This document shows, piece after piece, positions 21,215 to 32,545 of a DNA stretch of 64,000 nucleotides. The notes under the pieces were generated by a model. That model was not told the origin of the DNA, ran no database searches, and saw only the letters and a list, made by a program, of their open reading frames with translations. The position numbers and the translations under genes were made by a program. Source of the stretch: Thalassobacterium sedimentorum (GTDB taxonomy: Bacteria; Verrucomicrobiota; Verrucomicrobiia; Opitutales; Coraliomargaritaceae); NCBI RefSeq assembly GCF_031127905.1, contig NZ_JARXIC010000015.1, positions 1 through 64,000 on the forward strand, given 5' to 3'. Numbering within the stretch: the stretch's first letter is position 1; every line of letters starts with the position of its first letter.

Positions 21215-22237
21215 GTGTTCGGACTTCTCTCCAACGACATCGGCATCGACCTTGGCACCGCCAATACCCTAGTTTTCGCTAAAGAAAAAGGCATCGTCCT
21301 GCGCGAACCCAGTGTGGTCGCTATCTACTCGTCGACTAAGAAGGTGTGTGCTGTCGGCGTTGAAGCTAAGAAAATGCTTGGGCGCACTCCGGGGAATATT
21401 ACTGCTATCCGTCCAATGAAGGACGGGGTGATTGCCGATTTTGAAATTACCGAAGCGATGCTGCGGTATTTTATTAATAAGGTAAATCGTAAGAAAACTT
21501 TCGTGGCACCACGCATTATTGTAGCTGTTCCTTCTGGTATTACTGAGGTGGAGCGTCGCGCGGTTAAAGATTCTGCCATTCGTGCGGGCGCGCGTGATGT
21601 GGTATTATTGGAAGAGCCAATGGCTGCTGCGATTGGTGTGGGTTTGCCGATTGATGAGCCGGCTGCAAACATGATTGTTGATATCGGTGGCGGTACTACC
21701 GAGGTGGCAATTATTTCGCTCGCGGGTGTCGTTTATACCAAGAGTATTCGCGTCGGCGGGGACGAGATCGACAGTGCGATTGTCAATTATATGAAGCGTG
21801 CTTACAATCTTATGATCGGTGAGCGCACTGCAGAGGAGATTAAAATCAAAGTGGGCTCTGCCTTTCCTTTGGAAGAAGAAATATCGATGGAGGTCCGTGG
21901 GCGTGATTCCGTTGCCGGTCTGCCCAAAACGATCACCATTACTTCTCAAGAGATACGGGATGCCTTGTCGGATACCATTGCGTCTATTGTAGATTTAGTG
22001 CGTAATGCCTTGGAGCGTTGTCCTCCTGAGCTTTCGGCTGATCTAGTGGATCGTGGTTTTTTCCTCGCTGGTGGCGGGGCCATGATAAAGGGATTGGATC
22101 AGCAACTAAGCGATGCGACCGGCCTGCCCGTAGTCATTGCCGATGATCCGCTCAGTGCTGTGGCAAATGGCACCGGAATGGTGTTGCATGAGTTGGCCTT
22201 TCTGCTGAAAGACCTGACCGGAAACCCTAAAAGCTAG
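21215..22237 (+). CDS. mreB: Rod shape-determining protein MreB
   Basis: A bacterial actin homologue of 340 residues that directs the elongation machinery. It starts at GTG ([20 protein letters not shown]) and has the phosphate-1 motif [26 protein letters not shown], the phosphate-2 motif [31 protein letters not shown], and the adenosine motif [11 protein letters not shown]. It opens the shape cluster, 9 nt before mreC. The 198-nt region before it (21017-21214) has no gene. A TTGACT at 21135 could be a -35 box, but no good -10 box follows at the right distance. Confidence 0.96.
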   Translation: MFGLLSNDIGIDLGTANTLVFAKEKGIVLREPSVVAIYSSTKKVCAVGVEAKKMLGRTPGNITAIRPMKDGVIADFEITEAMLRYFINKVNRKKTFVAPRIIVAVPSGITEVERRAVKDSAIRAGARDVVLLEEPMAAAIGVGLPIDEPAANMIVDIGGGTTEVAIISLAGVVYTKSIRVGGDEIDSAIVNYMKRAYNLMIGERTAEEIKIKVGSAFPLEEEISMEVRGRDSVAGLPKTITITSQEIRDALSDTIASIVDLVRNALERCPPELSADLVDRGFFLAGGGAMIKGLDQQLSDATGLPVVIADDPLSAVANGTGMVLHELAFLLKDLTGNPKS

Positions 22238-22246
22238 CGCAGTATT

Positions 22247-23098
22247 GTGGCGAACATCCGCCTCGAGAAAATTAAGCCGTTGGTCGCCTTAGGCGTCTTT
22301 CTTGTCGCATGGTGGGTTGTGCCGACCACGGTGAAATCCTTTCTGCGGGTTAATTTCTCCGAATTTCAAGCACCAGCCTGGGTGGCGACGTCCTATTTAG
22401 ACGATCTTGAAGGCTTTTGGGCGCGGCGCAGTCATTCAAAAGTTGAGTTGATTGAAGCGGGCCGGGAGGTGGCGCGGGCCAAATCTCTGTATCAGTTCAA
22501 TGCTCAACGTAAGGAGACATTGGAGAATGAGATTCAGCGTCTTGAAGCGATTCTTAATTTGCCTAGTCGGCGTGAATTTCGTTATGAGGTGGCACGTGTT
22601 GTGCGGCGCGATTTGAACGCGTGGTGGCAGCAAATTATAATTCGCAAGGGCAAGGACTATGATATCCCGGAGGGCGCAGCCGTGGTATTCTCAGGAGGGG
22701 TGGTCGGCCGAGTCGTGGAGGTCAATGCCTTTACCAGTCGCGTGGAACTGGTCACCAGTCCTAATTTTCGTATGGCAGCTAACTTTGAAGGGGACGAGCG
22801 TCCTGTTGTGTATCAAGGAGTGGTGCAGGGCGGCTTAGGAGCTCCGATTGGGTCTGTGCGAGATGCGCCGCAAGATGTAGTCGCAAGTACGCAGTTTCCT
22901 CTTAAATTGGTGTCGACTCGGCTGGGAGGCACCTTTCCGCCTGGCCTCATGATTGGGCGTGTCAGTTGGCTCGAACCAGGTAGCACTGGGATTTTTCAAG
23001 CGGGTCAAGTTGAACTCGATACCAGCTTACTTGGTCTGCGTGAAGTCGCAGTGTTGATACCGCTTTATCCCATCGATTTCGATAGTCATGCTCCTTGA
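22247..23098 (+). CDS. mreC: Rod shape-determining protein MreC
   Basis: A periplasmic scaffold of the elongasome with 283 residues and a GTG start (MANIRLEKIKPL). One N-terminal membrane anchor at about 11-30 precedes a coiled coil at about 60-100 (EAGREVARAKSLYQFNAQRK) and the beta-barrel MreC core with VARVVRRDLNAWWQQIIIRK, GAAVVFSGGVVGRVVEV and GLMIGRVSWLEPG. It overlaps mreD by 11 nt, a sign of one transcript. Confidence 0.92.
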   Translation: MANIRLEKIKPLVALGVFLVAWWVVPTTVKSFLRVNFSEFQAPAWVATSYLDDLEGFWARRSHSKVELIEAGREVARAKSLYQFNAQRKETLENEIQRLEAILNLPSRREFRYEVARVVRRDLNAWWQQIIIRKGKDYDIPEGAAVVFSGGVVGRVVEVNAFTSRVELVTSPNFRMAANFEGDERPVVYQGVVQGGLGAPIGSVRDAPQDVVASTQFPLKLVSTRLGGTFPPGLMIGRVSWLEPGSTGIFQAGQVELDTSLLGLREVAVLIPLYPIDFDSHAP

Positions 23099-23618
23099 TC
23101 CACGTGCTATTTTGATGTTTGGAGCGAATGTGCTGCTGCTGTATCTAACGCTGTTAGTGAACTCTGCGCTGACTAATTGGTCAATCTATCTGCTGCTGAT
23201 GGGGCCGATGTTGGTTTTTCCTGCGCTGTATTTACGTCATCAGTCTTATTTTATTTGTACCTTATTGACTGGGCTGTGGGTGGATGCCGCCTTTCCCGTG
23301 CCTTATGGTTTATTTACCATCGGTTTCCTGTTTGCCGGGGCTTTTGTGTTTCAAATGCGTATCCGGTTTCGTGCTGAACATAATTATCATCCCATTATGT
23401 TGGCTCATGGATTGAACTTTTTTTGCGTCGTGTTGCTCACACTGACTATGGGATTTTCATATATATCGAGTCCAGGTTTTTGGGTGCAAGTATTTGTGAC
23501 TAGTTTGGCATCACATCTGGCGCTGGTGCTTGTGGCCCCGTGGTTTTTTAATTTTGAACGTATGCTCTTTGAGCTCTGCCGTCTCGACACTGAGCCGGAG
23601 GACTTTCCAATGCTATGA
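23088..23618 (+). CDS. mreD: Rod shape-determining protein MreD
   Basis: An integral membrane protein of 176 residues with about five hydrophobic helices and the MreD-like segment [20 protein letters not shown]. Identity rests on the membrane pattern plus position between mreC and the PBP2 gene, because MreD sequences diverge widely. It overlaps both neighbours (11 nt with mreC, 4 nt with mrdA). Confidence 0.85.
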   Translation: MLLDPRAILMFGANVLLLYLTLLVNSALTNWSIYLLLMGPMLVFPALYLRHQSYFICTLLTGLWVDAAFPVPYGLFTIGFLFAGAFVFQMRIRFRAEHNYHPIMLAHGLNFFCVVLLTLTMGFSYISSPGFWVQVFVTSLASHLALVLVAPWFFNFERMLFELCRLDTEPEDFPML

Positions 23619-25567
23619 GTGGCTATGATGTTCATCGGGGGGAGAACCCGCGCATTCTTTTCTTCTTTTGGATTGTGATGGGGGCTAGTTTAACGCTTGT
23701 GCTGGGGCTGGGCTGGCGGCAATTGGTGGCTTATCAAAAGTATGAGGAAATTGAGAAGCGTCAAACAGAGCGACGAGTGCTGAAGCCCGGTCCGCGTGGA
23801 GATATATATGACCGTAAAGGTAATCTCCTAGTTGGTAATCGGCCGCATTATTCGGCGGTTGTTTACTTAGATGATCTGCGTCGAGAGTTTCGTACTGAGT
23901 ATTCGCAGATTATTCGTGCTGAACGTGAGCGCTTAAATCAGATTTATGAACTCACTCCCGAGGACGAGCGTGAAGATTCTCAGCTGCGACCGAATTATAA
24001 CGACCTGCAGTGGCGTGCCCGGCAAAATGTCATTCAGCGCTACGTCGATCAGATTAATTTAGTGACCGGGCGTGATGATACCTTGTCGACGCGAAAGATT
24101 ATTCGTCATTTCAACGAGCAATTGCTACTGCCGTTGCCTTTGGTAGAAGATCTGAGTGCCGACGAATATGCACGATTGATTGAGCAAGTGCCGGTGCAAT
24201 CACCGATTAAGGTCCATACCGATACGGCACGATATTATCCGTATGGAGTCGCCGCAGCACACACGCTAGGTTATGTGCAGAATGTTAATCCTGATCCTGA
24301 TGAGATTCCCGACGATGGTATCAAAACCTTTACGTTTAAAACAAAACTAGGGAAGACCGGTCTCGAGCGCTCTTTTGATACGTTATTATCCGGGCAGACT
24401 GGCACGGAAATTTGGCGTGTGGATCCGCTTGGGTTTCAGGATACGCTGCTCGAAATTGAGACGCCAAAGCAGGGGGAAGATCTGATTGCCAGTATCGATA
24501 TCGACCTGCAGTTGGCCGCGGAGACAGCTTTGGGAGATCGTACGGGAGCCGCCGTCGCACTGGACATTCATTCAGGTGAGGTACTGGCCATTGCCAGTCA
24601 CCCGAGTTATGATCTGAACGACTTGAGCCCATTTATACCTCGGGCGACCTTTGACGAAATTAATGAGCGAGGTGCATGGCTGAATCGTACCTTGCAGTTG
24701 TCGTACCCGCCAGGGTCGACCTTCAAGTTATTGACTGCGATTGCAGGGATGCGCCATGGCACGATTACTCCGGAGCTTGAGCATGACTGCCAAGGCGTTT
24801 ACCGCGTGGGTAATCGTATTTTTCGCTGTAATGCACGTTATGGGCATGGTGTTGTGAATGTTGCGGCCTCTATTGAGTCCAGCTGCAATGTTTATTTTTA
24901 TGCGGAAGGCCTGCGAATGGGGATCGATGTGATTAGCGATGAGGCTAAGCGTTTTGGTTTGGATCAGAAAACTGGGATTGAGGTTCCTTTTGAAACCAGC
25001 CGACTGGTGGTGCCTAGTAAGGCCTGGAAGCGCGAGCAGATTGGTGCAGGATGGGTACCGGGAGACACCGCGAATACAGCGATTGGTCAAGGTTTTCTGC
25101 TAGTGACACCGCTGCAGATGGCGACAGTGATGGCTTCGATTGCCCGCGGCGAGACGCGCACACAACCAACCTTACGGGCATTGACCAATGAGGAGAGCAG
25201 TCGTATTGACCATGGTGGTGAGCCGATTGGTCTGACACCTCAGCAACACGCTGCCATGTGGGAGGGGATGGAGCGTGTCGTCGGGCAGGATGGTACCGGA
25301 CGCTTAGTGCAGATTGATGGCTTACGGATTGGAGGTAAAACAGGCACTGCTGATTTCCGAGCCCACGGTAAGAATGTAAATCTTGCTTGGTTTGTTGGTT
25401 TCGCGCCGGTCGACAATCCGCAAATTGCGGTAGCTGTTATGGTTGAAGGAACCAGCGCTAGTGAGCGTTATCATGGTGGTTCCACCGCAGGACCTGTTGC
25501 GAAAGACATTTTTCTGGAATTCATTCAACAGTATCCGGAGCGTGCTGGATTTGCCGCAGCAGAGTGA
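23615..25567 (+). CDS. mrdA: Penicillin-binding protein 2 (elongasome transpeptidase)
   Basis: A class B PBP that cross-links peptidoglycan during side-wall growth, 650 residues. There is one N-terminal anchor ([19 protein letters not shown]) and a pedestal domain starting [20 protein letters not shown]. The transpeptidase motifs are SxxK in [14 protein letters not shown], SxN in [13 protein letters not shown] and KTG in GGKTGTADF. It is somewhat longer than E. coli PBP2 because of an inserted, highly charged region at about 95-150. The partner glycosyltransferase RodA, usually next to it, is not in this window. Confidence 0.94.
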   Translation: MSGYDVHRGENPRILFFFWIVMGASLTLVLGLGWRQLVAYQKYEEIEKRQTERRVLKPGPRGDIYDRKGNLLVGNRPHYSAVVYLDDLRREFRTEYSQIIRAERERLNQIYELTPEDEREDSQLRPNYNDLQWRARQNVIQRYVDQINLVTGRDDTLSTRKIIRHFNEQLLLPLPLVEDLSADEYARLIEQVPVQSPIKVHTDTARYYPYGVAAAHTLGYVQNVNPDPDEIPDDGIKTFTFKTKLGKTGLERSFDTLLSGQTGTEIWRVDPLGFQDTLLEIETPKQGEDLIASIDIDLQLAAETALGDRTGAAVALDIHSGEVLAIASHPSYDLNDLSPFIPRATFDEINERGAWLNRTLQLSYPPGSTFKLLTAIAGMRHGTITPELEHDCQGVYRVGNRIFRCNARYGHGVVNVAASIESSCNVYFYAEGLRMGIDVISDEAKRFGLDQKTGIEVPFETSRLVVPSKAWKREQIGAGWVPGDTANTAIGQGFLLVTPLQMATVMASIARGETRTQPTLRALTNEESSRIDHGGEPIGLTPQQHAAMWEGMERVVGQDGTGRLVQIDGLRIGGKTGTADFRAHGKNVNLAWFVGFAPVDNPQIAVAVMVEGTSASERYHGGSTAGPVAKDIFLEFIQQYPERAGFAAAE

Positions 25568-25690
25568 TGCCTTTTATAGGAAAGAGTGGATGCGGGTGCA
25601 TGGTTGTTGGCTTGCTTGGCAATTGAATTTAGTGTTTTATACAGCGAGTGCCTCGCTTGAGGTGACGAGCGCTTTTAATCTTGGAGATAC

Positions 25691-27373
25691 GTGAAGACCA
25701 ATAGTACACAACCATCGGGATCGCAGGCACTTGGAAGGTCCTCGATTGTAACGTCAAAGCCAGAATCTGTGATTAGAAATCCAGATGGAGATGCTAAATT
25801 CTCCAGATACTGGGGGGCTCTCGCAGCGGTGATTTCCGTGCTGTGTTGGGTGCTCTCTATTCCACCTTTTGAATTTGCAGAGGCCGCCTATATTGCATTT
25901 GTGCCACTCTTGCTCTGGTTATATACTCAGCCCGGGCGTCGCGTATTCCTCGTGGTGGCGCTTGTCACGGGCTGGGCCAGTTGGTTGGCGATTCTGATTT
26001 GGCTGCGGCATGTTACCTGGCTGGGGACGATTGCATTAAGTGGGGTGCTAGCAGTCATTTTTGTGGCTTGGCTATGGTCGGCGCGCGTTTTGCTGCCACG
26101 TTTAGTGCAACAGAATGTTGTGATTCGCCTGCTAGGGTTTGCGGGACTGGCCGGGGTCTGGGTGGTTCTGGAGTGGGCGCGCACCTGGTTGCTATGGGGG
26201 TTCCCGTGGGCACCACTGGCCTTGAGTCAGTGGGAGCGTCCGGTCATTTTGCAAATTGCTGCTTGGACAGGCGCTTACGGTGTTTCATTCTTATTGGTCT
26301 TTTTTAATCTCTGTGCGGCCCAAACCTTGCGCCATCGAATCATTCGAAAAGAACGTAAAATGTGGACGGGCTGGTTTAGTCCGGACCTGTATGTGGGGAT
26401 GGCCGCTTTAGGGGTCTGTATTTATGTATTTTTTAGTGTGCTGCCACAGCCGGGCTCCAGTCAAGCCCTGTTCACCGCTGCGGTCGTGCAGCCGTATATT
26501 GCGCCCGAACTTAAGTGGGATACTGAGCGTGAAATCGAGAATCTCGAAATTTTGGAGCATCAGACTCGGTTTGTTGCTAGCTTAGAGAGTGATGTGGTGC
26601 TTTGGCCAGAGGCTGCAACGCCTTGGCCGGTCATGGGTGCACCTGAAATGCAGGCGCGGGTTGAGCGTTTGGCCAACGAGCTGAATAAACCGATACTCAT
26701 GGGGAATTTAGCTGAGAATCGCGAGCTGGGAGAATGGCGTAATGGTGCCTTTTTGGTTGAGCCTGGGAGTGGGCTTTCGCAGCAATATTACACCAAGCGA
26801 GAATTGGTGCCTTTTGGTGAGTATGTGCCTTCTTACTTGAGTTTTATTGATAAAGTGGTGCCGATTGGCGGTAGCTTCATTCCGGGAGATTCGGTGGGTC
26901 TTATGGATCTTCGTCTAGCAGACTCGAGCTACCGAGTGGGCGCTTTGGTTTGTTACGAAGATGTCTTTCCACATCTTGCGCGCGCAAGTGCGCGCGCTGG
27001 TGCTGAGCTATTTTTTGTGGCGACAAATAACGCGTGGTATGGTGAAGAGGGGGGAGCAGAGCAACATGCTGCCCACTCTGTGCTGCGCGCAGTTGAAAAT
27101 CGCCGACCTGTCATGCGTGTGGGCAATGGTGGCTGGAGCGGTTGGATTGATTGTTATGGCAGCGTGCGTGAGGTGTTGCTGGATGCCGAGGGCAGTATTT
27201 ATTTTAGGGGAGGGGGCAGCTATACGGTCTCTCAGTTCTCGGAATGGACTCGGCAACAGAGTTATTACACCCGTCACGGAGATCGCTTTGTCGCGTTGTC
27301 TGCAGTATTGGCTCTATTGGCCTTTTGGTTGGCTCGCAGACCTATGGTGCGCCCTGCAGAGCGTACCAGCTAA
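25691..27373 (+). CDS. lnt: Apolipoprotein N-acyltransferase
   Basis: The last lipoprotein maturation step, acylating the N-terminal cysteine in the inner membrane. The 560 residues begin at GTG. A non-conserved N-terminus of about 35 residues precedes six or more membrane helices, then a nitrilase-fold domain with the triad Glu in VVLWPEAATPWP, Lys in YYTKRELVPFGEYVP and Cys in GALVCYEDVFPHLAR, and a final membrane helix (FVALSAVLALLAFWLA). The length is close to E. coli Lnt (512) plus the N-terminal extension. It follows mrdA after 123 nt with no gene of note between. Confidence 0.93.
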   Translation: MKTNSTQPSGSQALGRSSIVTSKPESVIRNPDGDAKFSRYWGALAAVISVLCWVLSIPPFEFAEAAYIAFVPLLLWLYTQPGRRVFLVVALVTGWASWLAILIWLRHVTWLGTIALSGVLAVIFVAWLWSARVLLPRLVQQNVVIRLLGFAGLAGVWVVLEWARTWLLWGFPWAPLALSQWERPVILQIAAWTGAYGVSFLLVFFNLCAAQTLRHRIIRKERKMWTGWFSPDLYVGMAALGVCIYVFFSVLPQPGSSQALFTAAVVQPYIAPELKWDTEREIENLEILEHQTRFVASLESDVVLWPEAATPWPVMGAPEMQARVERLANELNKPILMGNLAENRELGEWRNGAFLVEPGSGLSQQYYTKRELVPFGEYVPSYLSFIDKVVPIGGSFIPGDSVGLMDLRLADSSYRVGALVCYEDVFPHLARASARAGAELFFVATNNAWYGEEGGAEQHAAHSVLRAVENRRPVMRVGNGGWSGWIDCYGSVREVLLDAEGSIYFRGGGSYTVSQFSEWTRQQSYYTRHGDRFVALSAVLALLAFWLARRPMVRPAERTS

Positions 27374-27440
27374 TCGAGAGCAACCAGAATTAAAGCTTTT
27401 AAAATCCTAATACCTGGTCGAAAGCAGCGTTTTGCAGTGT

Positions 27441-27920
27441 CTACTGGGCGTCGACTTCCGGAGTGAGGACTGTGTTCTCACTGCTGTTTGTGCTTGCCTG
27501 GATTAATTCACCTTGGGCGGCAATGACCGCTTCGCGAATAGTAGCCAGTGTTTCTTTATTCGCGATGCTTTCGTCGCTATCCAGACTGTTAAAGCGTGCG
27601 AGCGCTGCATCGCCACGCAGCGCTAGCGCGCGTGCGAGCACCTGGTCTAAGGTGGCTCGAGCATCCTTGTTGAGATACCAAATTTGGCGATGCATGCAAC
27701 CCGCTGCAATCCCGTTATCAATGAGAGAGCCGAAGTTCTCTTTCGAGAGCGCGTTCATATTCGTTTCCGCTTGTTCGTAAATGCTTAGCGGAAATTGCAA
27801 TTCACTTGCGATTGCATAGGCACGCATGTTCGTGGCACCATAGCGGGCTCCGAATTCGAAGACCGCTATGGCGGCAAAAACGAGTGCCAAAGGCAATAAG
27901 AGGGATTTTATTTTGTCCAT
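27441..27920 (-). CDS. Hypothetical membrane-anchored protein
   Basis: A 159-residue protein with one N-terminal membrane segment at about 6-24 (SLLLPLALVFAAIAVFEFG) and a helical, acidic periplasmic-looking rest (LDQVLARALALRGDAALARF). Not recognised as any family. It lies upstream of nothing leftward but downstream of pyk on the same strand, 44 nt apart, so it is more likely its own unit. The gap carries the near-palindrome ATTGTTCTCTGAGAATAAT. Confidence 0.6.
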   Translation of the reverse strand: MDKIKSLLLPLALVFAAIAVFEFGARYGATNMRAYAIASELQFPLSIYEQAETNMNALSKENFGSLIDNGIAAGCMHRQIWYLNKDARATLDQVLARALALRGDAALARFNSLDSDESIANKETLATIREAVIAAQGELIQASTNSSENTVLTPEVDAQ

Positions 27921-27964
27921 AGGAGGCGATTGTTCTCTGAGAATAATAGACCTGTAGGAGGTAA

Positions 27965-29386
27965 TTATTCAATTGCTCGTATTTGAGTGCTGTCGATCAG
28001 TTTTTCGCCAGCATACATCTTGGTAATGACGACAATAGGATCGCCTTCCTGACGCCACCCTTGTCGTTTTAGGCGGCCAAAAGCTCTTTGAATTGTCGTT
28101 TCATGATCGTGATCGAACTCCATAAAAAAGGGTTCAACACCTCGCATGATCAGCAACTGCTTAAACAGTACCGGGTTGTCGGTGAATGCGTAAATCGGCA
28201 CATTGGGACGTAGTGACGAAAGTTTTTGAGCGAAAATACCGCGACGAGTGAATACGACCAAGGAGCCATCTAGATCGGATGCGAGATAGGCGGCTGAACG
28301 CATCATTTTTGAACGCGGTAGTCGTAGTTGCAGGTCTTTGCGTAAGACTTGTTTGTCTTCTTCTTCAATACGGGTGGCAATGCGTTGGATGGTTTCGACG
28401 CATTCTACGGGGTATTTACCCACAGTGGTTTCGCCAGAGAGCATAACGCAGTCGGCTTGTTCCCGGATGGCGTTGGCGATGTCAGTTACTTCTGCGCGGG
28501 TTGGAATTGGAGATTCAATCATCGATTCCAACATGTGAGTCGCTACAATCACTGGTTTGGTGCCTTGGATGCAGCTATTGATTGCCCGTGTTTGAATGAT
28601 GGGTAGGTCTTCGAAGGGGCACTCGATGCCGAGGTCGCCACGAGCGACCATTAGTCCATCCGATGCTTTGATAATACCTTCCAGATTTGTGATCGCCTGC
28701 TGGTCTTCGATTTTGGCGATGATTTTGGCCTTGGAACCGTGATCTTCCAAGTAAGTGTGAAATTCCACCAGATCTTTGGGTTCACGCACAAAAGAGAGAG
28801 CGAAGAACTCGATTTCCTGTTCGATGCCGACATCGACATCGCCCTGATCTTTTTTAGTGAGTGCGGGTAAGTTTACGCGAACGCCTGGTAAATTGATGTG
28901 ACGGCGATTGCCCATGGGGCCAGGGATTAACACCTGACAACGTACACGGGAGCCTTCGATGCGTAGCACACGTAGGCGGATCAAGCCACTGTCGACGAGA
29001 ATCGTGTCGCCTTCGTTGATATCCTTGGAAAAGCCAGGATAATTGACATCGACACGACGCAGTCCTTCTTGAGTCAAGCCTCCGATACCTTCACCGTAGG
29101 TGAATTCGAAGATTTCATCTTGTTCCAGTTCGTAGGGTTCAGGTACATCACCTGTCCGGATTTCCGGGCCTTTGACGTCCATCATAATAGCGATGTGACG
29201 ACCCACTTTGTTGCATACTTTACGCACACGTTGGATGATTTCGCGAGACCATGCGTGGTCGGCGTGAGCCATATTGATCCGGCAGATATCGACACCGGCC
29301 TTGATGAGCTTTTCAAGCGTCACCTCGTCTTGGGTGGCAGGGCCAACTGTGAAGATAATTTTGGTTTTATGTACGGTTTGTTTCAT
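27965..29386 (-). CDS. pyk: Pyruvate kinase
   Basis: Converts phosphoenolpyruvate and ADP to pyruvate and ATP, the last step of glycolysis. The 473 residues carry [42 protein letters not shown], the active-site block [18 protein letters not shown] followed by [13 protein letters not shown], and [21 protein letters not shown]. In the usual family pattern the residue after RxN is Ser or Phe (RLNFSHG); here it is RINMAHAD, a variant of substrate-loop positions. The C-terminal regulatory domain is present. Confidence 0.93.
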   Translation of the reverse strand: MKQTVHKTKIIFTVGPATQDEVTLEKLIKAGVDICRINMAHADHAWSREIIQRVRKVCNKVGRHIAIMMDVKGPEIRTGDVPEPYELEQDEIFEFTYGEGIGGLTQEGLRRVDVNYPGFSKDINEGDTILVDSGLIRLRVLRIEGSRVRCQVLIPGPMGNRRHINLPGVRVNLPALTKKDQGDVDVGIEQEIEFFALSFVREPKDLVEFHTYLEDHGSKAKIIAKIEDQQAITNLEGIIKASDGLMVARGDLGIECPFEDLPIIQTRAINSCIQGTKPVIVATHMLESMIESPIPTRAEVTDIANAIREQADCVMLSGETTVGKYPVECVETIQRIATRIEEEDKQVLRKDLQLRLPRSKMMRSAAYLASDLDGSLVVFTRRGIFAQKLSSLRPNVPIYAFTDNPVLFKQLLIMRGVEPFFMEFDHDHETTIQRAFGRLKRQGWRQEGDPIVVITKMYAGEKLIDSTQIRAIE

Positions 29387-29416
29387 AGGAAAATTCGTGT
29401 GAGAACTTTTGAAAAA

Positions 29417-30223
29417 TTAAATGCTGAGTGCTGTGTTAGCAGAAGTGATGCCGCTTTCCGGATCGACCACGTCTATGGATAGGTTCTTCTCTAGCGAGGC
29501 AAATTTTTCACGTACGAGTCGAACATTGTTACAATCCTTACTCAGGTGGGCCAAATAAACTTTTTCCAGAGTGCTTTGTCGGGAGAGCTCTTCGACCAGT
29601 TCGAAGCTGGCGTGGTTGGATAAGTGGCCGTGGCGTCCGCGAATACGTTGTTTTGTAGACCAGGGGCGTCGTTCGTCTTGTTCCAGCAGAGCTTCATCGT
29701 AGTTGGCTTCAATAACTAAAGTGTGCACATCTCGAATGTGCGCTTTGACGTGCTCGGGTACATAGCCGAGATCTGTCACCCAGGCCAGGCTGCGGGGAGG
29801 CGAGAATAAATCCCCTGCTTCGCCCCAGCGGAAGGTGAAGCCTACGGGGTCGTAGGCATCGTGCGGCAATGCAAATGAGCGCACTTTTAGGTCACGAAAG
29901 GTGAAGTCGGTGCCAGTTTGAAAGACTTGCCAATTTACGGGTTTACTTGCTTTGGCTTGGACTGCGTCGGCGGTATCCCGGTTGGCGAAGACCGGGAGTT
30001 GAGCGCGCCTGGCTAAGCCGCGGATGCCTTGTGCGTGGTCGCTGTGTTCGTGGGTAAGAAAGACCGCGTCGATGGCGTCCAGTGATTCGCCGATCGCCTC
30101 CAACATGCAGCCGATGCGTTTTGCTGAAAAGCCGACATCGACCAGTACTTTGCTGTGCCCCGTCTGTAGGAGTGCGCAGTTGCCGCCGCTACTGGAGCCT
30201 AATATTTGAAATTCGATGGACAT
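29417..30223 (-). CDS. Metallo-beta-lactamase fold hydrolase (YycJ/WalJ-like)
   Basis: A hydrolase of about 268 residues. The start [20 protein letters not shown] at 30223 is the normal beginning of this family; an upstream start at 30394 would add 57 basic residues. The zinc motif is [16 protein letters not shown] (HxHxDH), with [11 protein letters not shown]-type and [14 protein letters not shown] segments further on. YycJ relatives are exonucleases or regulators linked to cell-wall signalling, but no WalKR pair is near, so the role is open. The gene is divergent from folE2. Confidence 0.85.
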   Translation of the reverse strand: MSIEFQILGSSSGGNCALLQTGHSKVLVDVGFSAKRIGCMLEAIGESLDAIDAVFLTHEHSDHAQGIRGLARRAQLPVFANRDTADAVQAKASKPVNWQVFQTGTDFTFRDLKVRSFALPHDAYDPVGFTFRWGEAGDLFSPPRSLAWVTDLGYVPEHVKAHIRDVHTLVIEANYDEALLEQDERRPWSTKQRIRGRHGHLSNHASFELVEELSRQSTLEKVYLAHLSKDCNNVRLVREKFASLEKNLSIDVVDPESGITSANTALSI

Positions 30224-30401
30224 TGCGGGCAAGTTGAGTGATGAGCGCGGCCTCCGCAAAGCCTTTTTACGAGCTTGCCTCTCTAGTGAATCACTCTTTA
30301 GCTCCCCGCTCGTTTGAACTGAGCCGTGGGCTTGCGCTTTAGCCGTTCTGCGATATTTTTGATACACAGTAAAGTTCACATCGTTCTTACGCATATAGCA
30401 T

Positions 30402-31382
30402 ATGAAATCCGACTCCAGTCCTACATCACCAAATCAATTGAAAGCATCTGCACCTAAATTGAGCAAGATCTACGACCGTGACTTCGTCTTAACGGATGAG
30501 TATCGCGCGGCTATGCCTGATATGCAGAATGCGGATGCGCAGCTTATTTTTGGTGCGAATGTGCCTATTCTGAAAGTGGGCATTTCTAATTTTCGCCTGC
30601 CGCTGCGTTATATTACCTCCAGCTCAGACACATTAACATTAGAGACTTCTGTTACTGGTACTGTTTCTCTGGAGGCGAATCAAAAGGGCATTAATATGTC
30701 GCGCATCATGCGTGTTTTTTACACCTTTCAGGATCGTATCTTTACTCCAGACTTACTGAATGAGATTCTACTGCAGTATAAGGAAGAGATCAACGCGCAT
30801 CGTGCTCAGTTAAAGCTTTCGTTTGAATACCCTATGTTGAAGCCGAGTTTACGTAGTGGACTCGAGGGCTGGCAATATTACCGTGCGGCTTTCGAGGGAC
30901 GTCTGGATGAGTTGAACCGCTTTCGTAAATACATACATTTCGACTTTATCTATTCCTCTGCTTGCCCTTGTTCCTCCGAGTTGTCGGAGCATGCGCGCGC
31001 TAGCCGTGATGTATATGGTATCCCGCATTCGCAGCGTAGTACGGCACGGGTGAGTGTGGAAGTGGCTGAAGGCGAACATCTTAATATTGAGCGTATTCAA
31101 GAGCTTTGCCTGGATGCCTTGCAGACGGAAACGCAGGTGATGGTGAAGCGTGAAGATGAGCAGGCTTTTGCTGAAATGAATGGTGCCTTTGCTAAATTTG
31201 TCGAAGATGCCGCTCGTTTACTCTATGAGCAACTGGATAGCGAGCCGAAGATTGCTGATTTTCAAGTGGCCTGTGCGCATTTGGAATCCTTGCATTCTCA
31301 CGATGCCGTGGCGGTCATCAATAAGGGGGTGCCGGGTGGATTTACCGGGCAGTTCGATGATTTTAAGTCCTTGCTACGCTAA
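30402..31382 (+). CDS. folE2: GTP cyclohydrolase FolE2 (type IB)
   Basis: Makes 7,8-dihydroneopterin triphosphate from GTP, the first step of folate (and queuosine) synthesis, using varied metals rather than strictly zinc. The 326 residues show the FolE2 pattern: [12 protein letters not shown] at about 59-70, [13 protein letters not shown] at about 95-107, and [17 protein letters not shown] at about 184-200 with Cys188/Cys190. No type IA folE is in the window. FolE2 commonly serves when zinc is scarce. Confidence 0.93.
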   Translation: MKSDSSPTSPNQLKASAPKLSKIYDRDFVLTDEYRAAMPDMQNADAQLIFGANVPILKVGISNFRLPLRYITSSSDTLTLETSVTGTVSLEANQKGINMSRIMRVFYTFQDRIFTPDLLNEILLQYKEEINAHRAQLKLSFEYPMLKPSLRSGLEGWQYYRAAFEGRLDELNRFRKYIHFDFIYSSACPCSSELSEHARASRDVYGIPHSQRSTARVSVEVAEGEHLNIERIQELCLDALQTETQVMVKREDEQAFAEMNGAFAKFVEDAARLLYEQLDSEPKIADFQVACAHLESLHSHDAVAVINKGVPGGFTGQFDDFKSLLR

Positions 31383-31407
31383 GCAACCTAAGCGACCTAA
31401 GCGGTTA

Positions 31408-31443
31408 TAGCAGGCGCTGTTCTACTGTAGCAGGCGCTGTTCT
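31408..31443. repeat. 16-bp direct repeat downstream of folE2
   Basis: TAGCAGGCGCTGTTCT occurs twice, at 31408-31423 and 31428-31443, separated by ACTG. Just before it, ACCTAAGCG also occurs twice. The rest of the gap (31383-31565) shows no gene. Confidence 0.7.
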
Positions 31444-31565
31444 GGCAGTTCTATATATACCGGCAGGGGAGTCAGTCCACCTTGTTGGGGAGTTGACTGA
31501 GCGAACTTGCCGACTGCGTGAAGTTGCGTGCGGTGTGGCTGGTCGTGAGGGTGTTGGCGCCACGC

Positions 31566-32432
31566 TTACTGAATCGTAATTTTGGCAGTGCCAGAAGAGC
31601 TGGGGCGTAGGCGTTCACCTCCGGCCTCAATTAGGATATTTTCACCCGCCGTGAAGAGGATGTCGACGGCGCCCTCTTTTTCCAAGCTTACTGATTCGCC
31701 TGCGCTCATGGTCTTGCGATACAGTTCTTTGTTGTCGGATTGTTGCTTGACCAGCACGTATACGTTACCGCTTGCGATGAGTGTGATACTGTTGGTATTT
31801 GCTGCAGGTTGAGCTGTGTCCGCCACTTGTGCGGCCTCTGCGGGCGTGCGTAAATCGGCATTGTTCGCCTCCTCGTCGGAGTCGCTGCTACCTAGGATTG
31901 CCCATATCAGACCAAATACGACAAAGACCAAGGCAAGTGTTCCAACGAAAATGAGACCGATTTTAATATAGAAAGTTTTGTCGGCTTCTTCGCCTTCTTC
32001 GTCGCTGATTTCCGTTTCGTCTTCCCGGGGTGGAGTGCTTTTAGGGGCGATGCGGCCGTAACGAGCTGGCTCTTTGTGGCCTTCCAGCTCGTCGCGTTCG
32101 TCGCGTTCGGCGTGTGCTTCGGTTGATTCGCTAGTTGCTTTTTTGGCTTCCAACTGGCCAAACCACTCGGCGCCTCCCTTTTTGGCTAAGCGACTATTGC
32201 TTGGTTGCTGAGCGCTGTAGTCGGCCATGATTTTATCCACGTCCAACTTTAAATAGCGGGCGTAGTTTTTGAGGAACCCACGCTTGTAGATTTCGGGCAG
32301 GTCGAAATCCATTTTGTTCGTTTCAATGTAGCCGAGGAAATCGCTACGGATTTTAGTCGCTTCCGCGGCTTCGCGCAGCGAGATGCCTTTGCGCTTACGT
32401 GCTTCTTCTAATCGTTCCCCAATACTTTGCAT
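31566..32432 (-). CDS. RodZ-like helix-turn-helix membrane protein
   Basis: A 288-residue protein with an N-terminal HTH at about 3-65 (SIGERLEEARKRKGISLREA, then YKRGFLKNYARYLKLD), an acidic linker, one membrane helix at about 150-175 (IGLIFVGTLALVFVVFGLIW) and a C-terminal periplasmic domain of the DUF4115 type (VYVLVKQQSDNKELYRKTMS). This order is that of RodZ, which links MreB filaments to the membrane. It is unlinked to mreB here. HTH membrane proteins of other roles share this build. Confidence 0.82.
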   Translation of the reverse strand: MQSIGERLEEARKRKGISLREAAEATKIRSDFLGYIETNKMDFDLPEIYKRGFLKNYARYLKLDVDKIMADYSAQQPSNSRLAKKGGAEWFGQLEAKKATSESTEAHAERDERDELEGHKEPARYGRIAPKSTPPREDETEISDEEGEEADKTFYIKIGLIFVGTLALVFVVFGLIWAILGSSDSDEEANNADLRTPAEAAQVADTAQPAANTNSITLIASGNVYVLVKQQSDNKELYRKTMSAGESVSLEKEGAVDILFTAGENILIEAGGERLRPSSSGTAKITIQ

Positions 32433-32545
32433 TGGAGCGCATTATGTGAGGGTCTTCTTTTATTCCGCAAGCATGGAATCACGCTGCGCGAGTATTCTAT
32501 TTGACTGGTCGATTGTCTGAGCTGTCAGTCTTGTTGGACTCGGTC

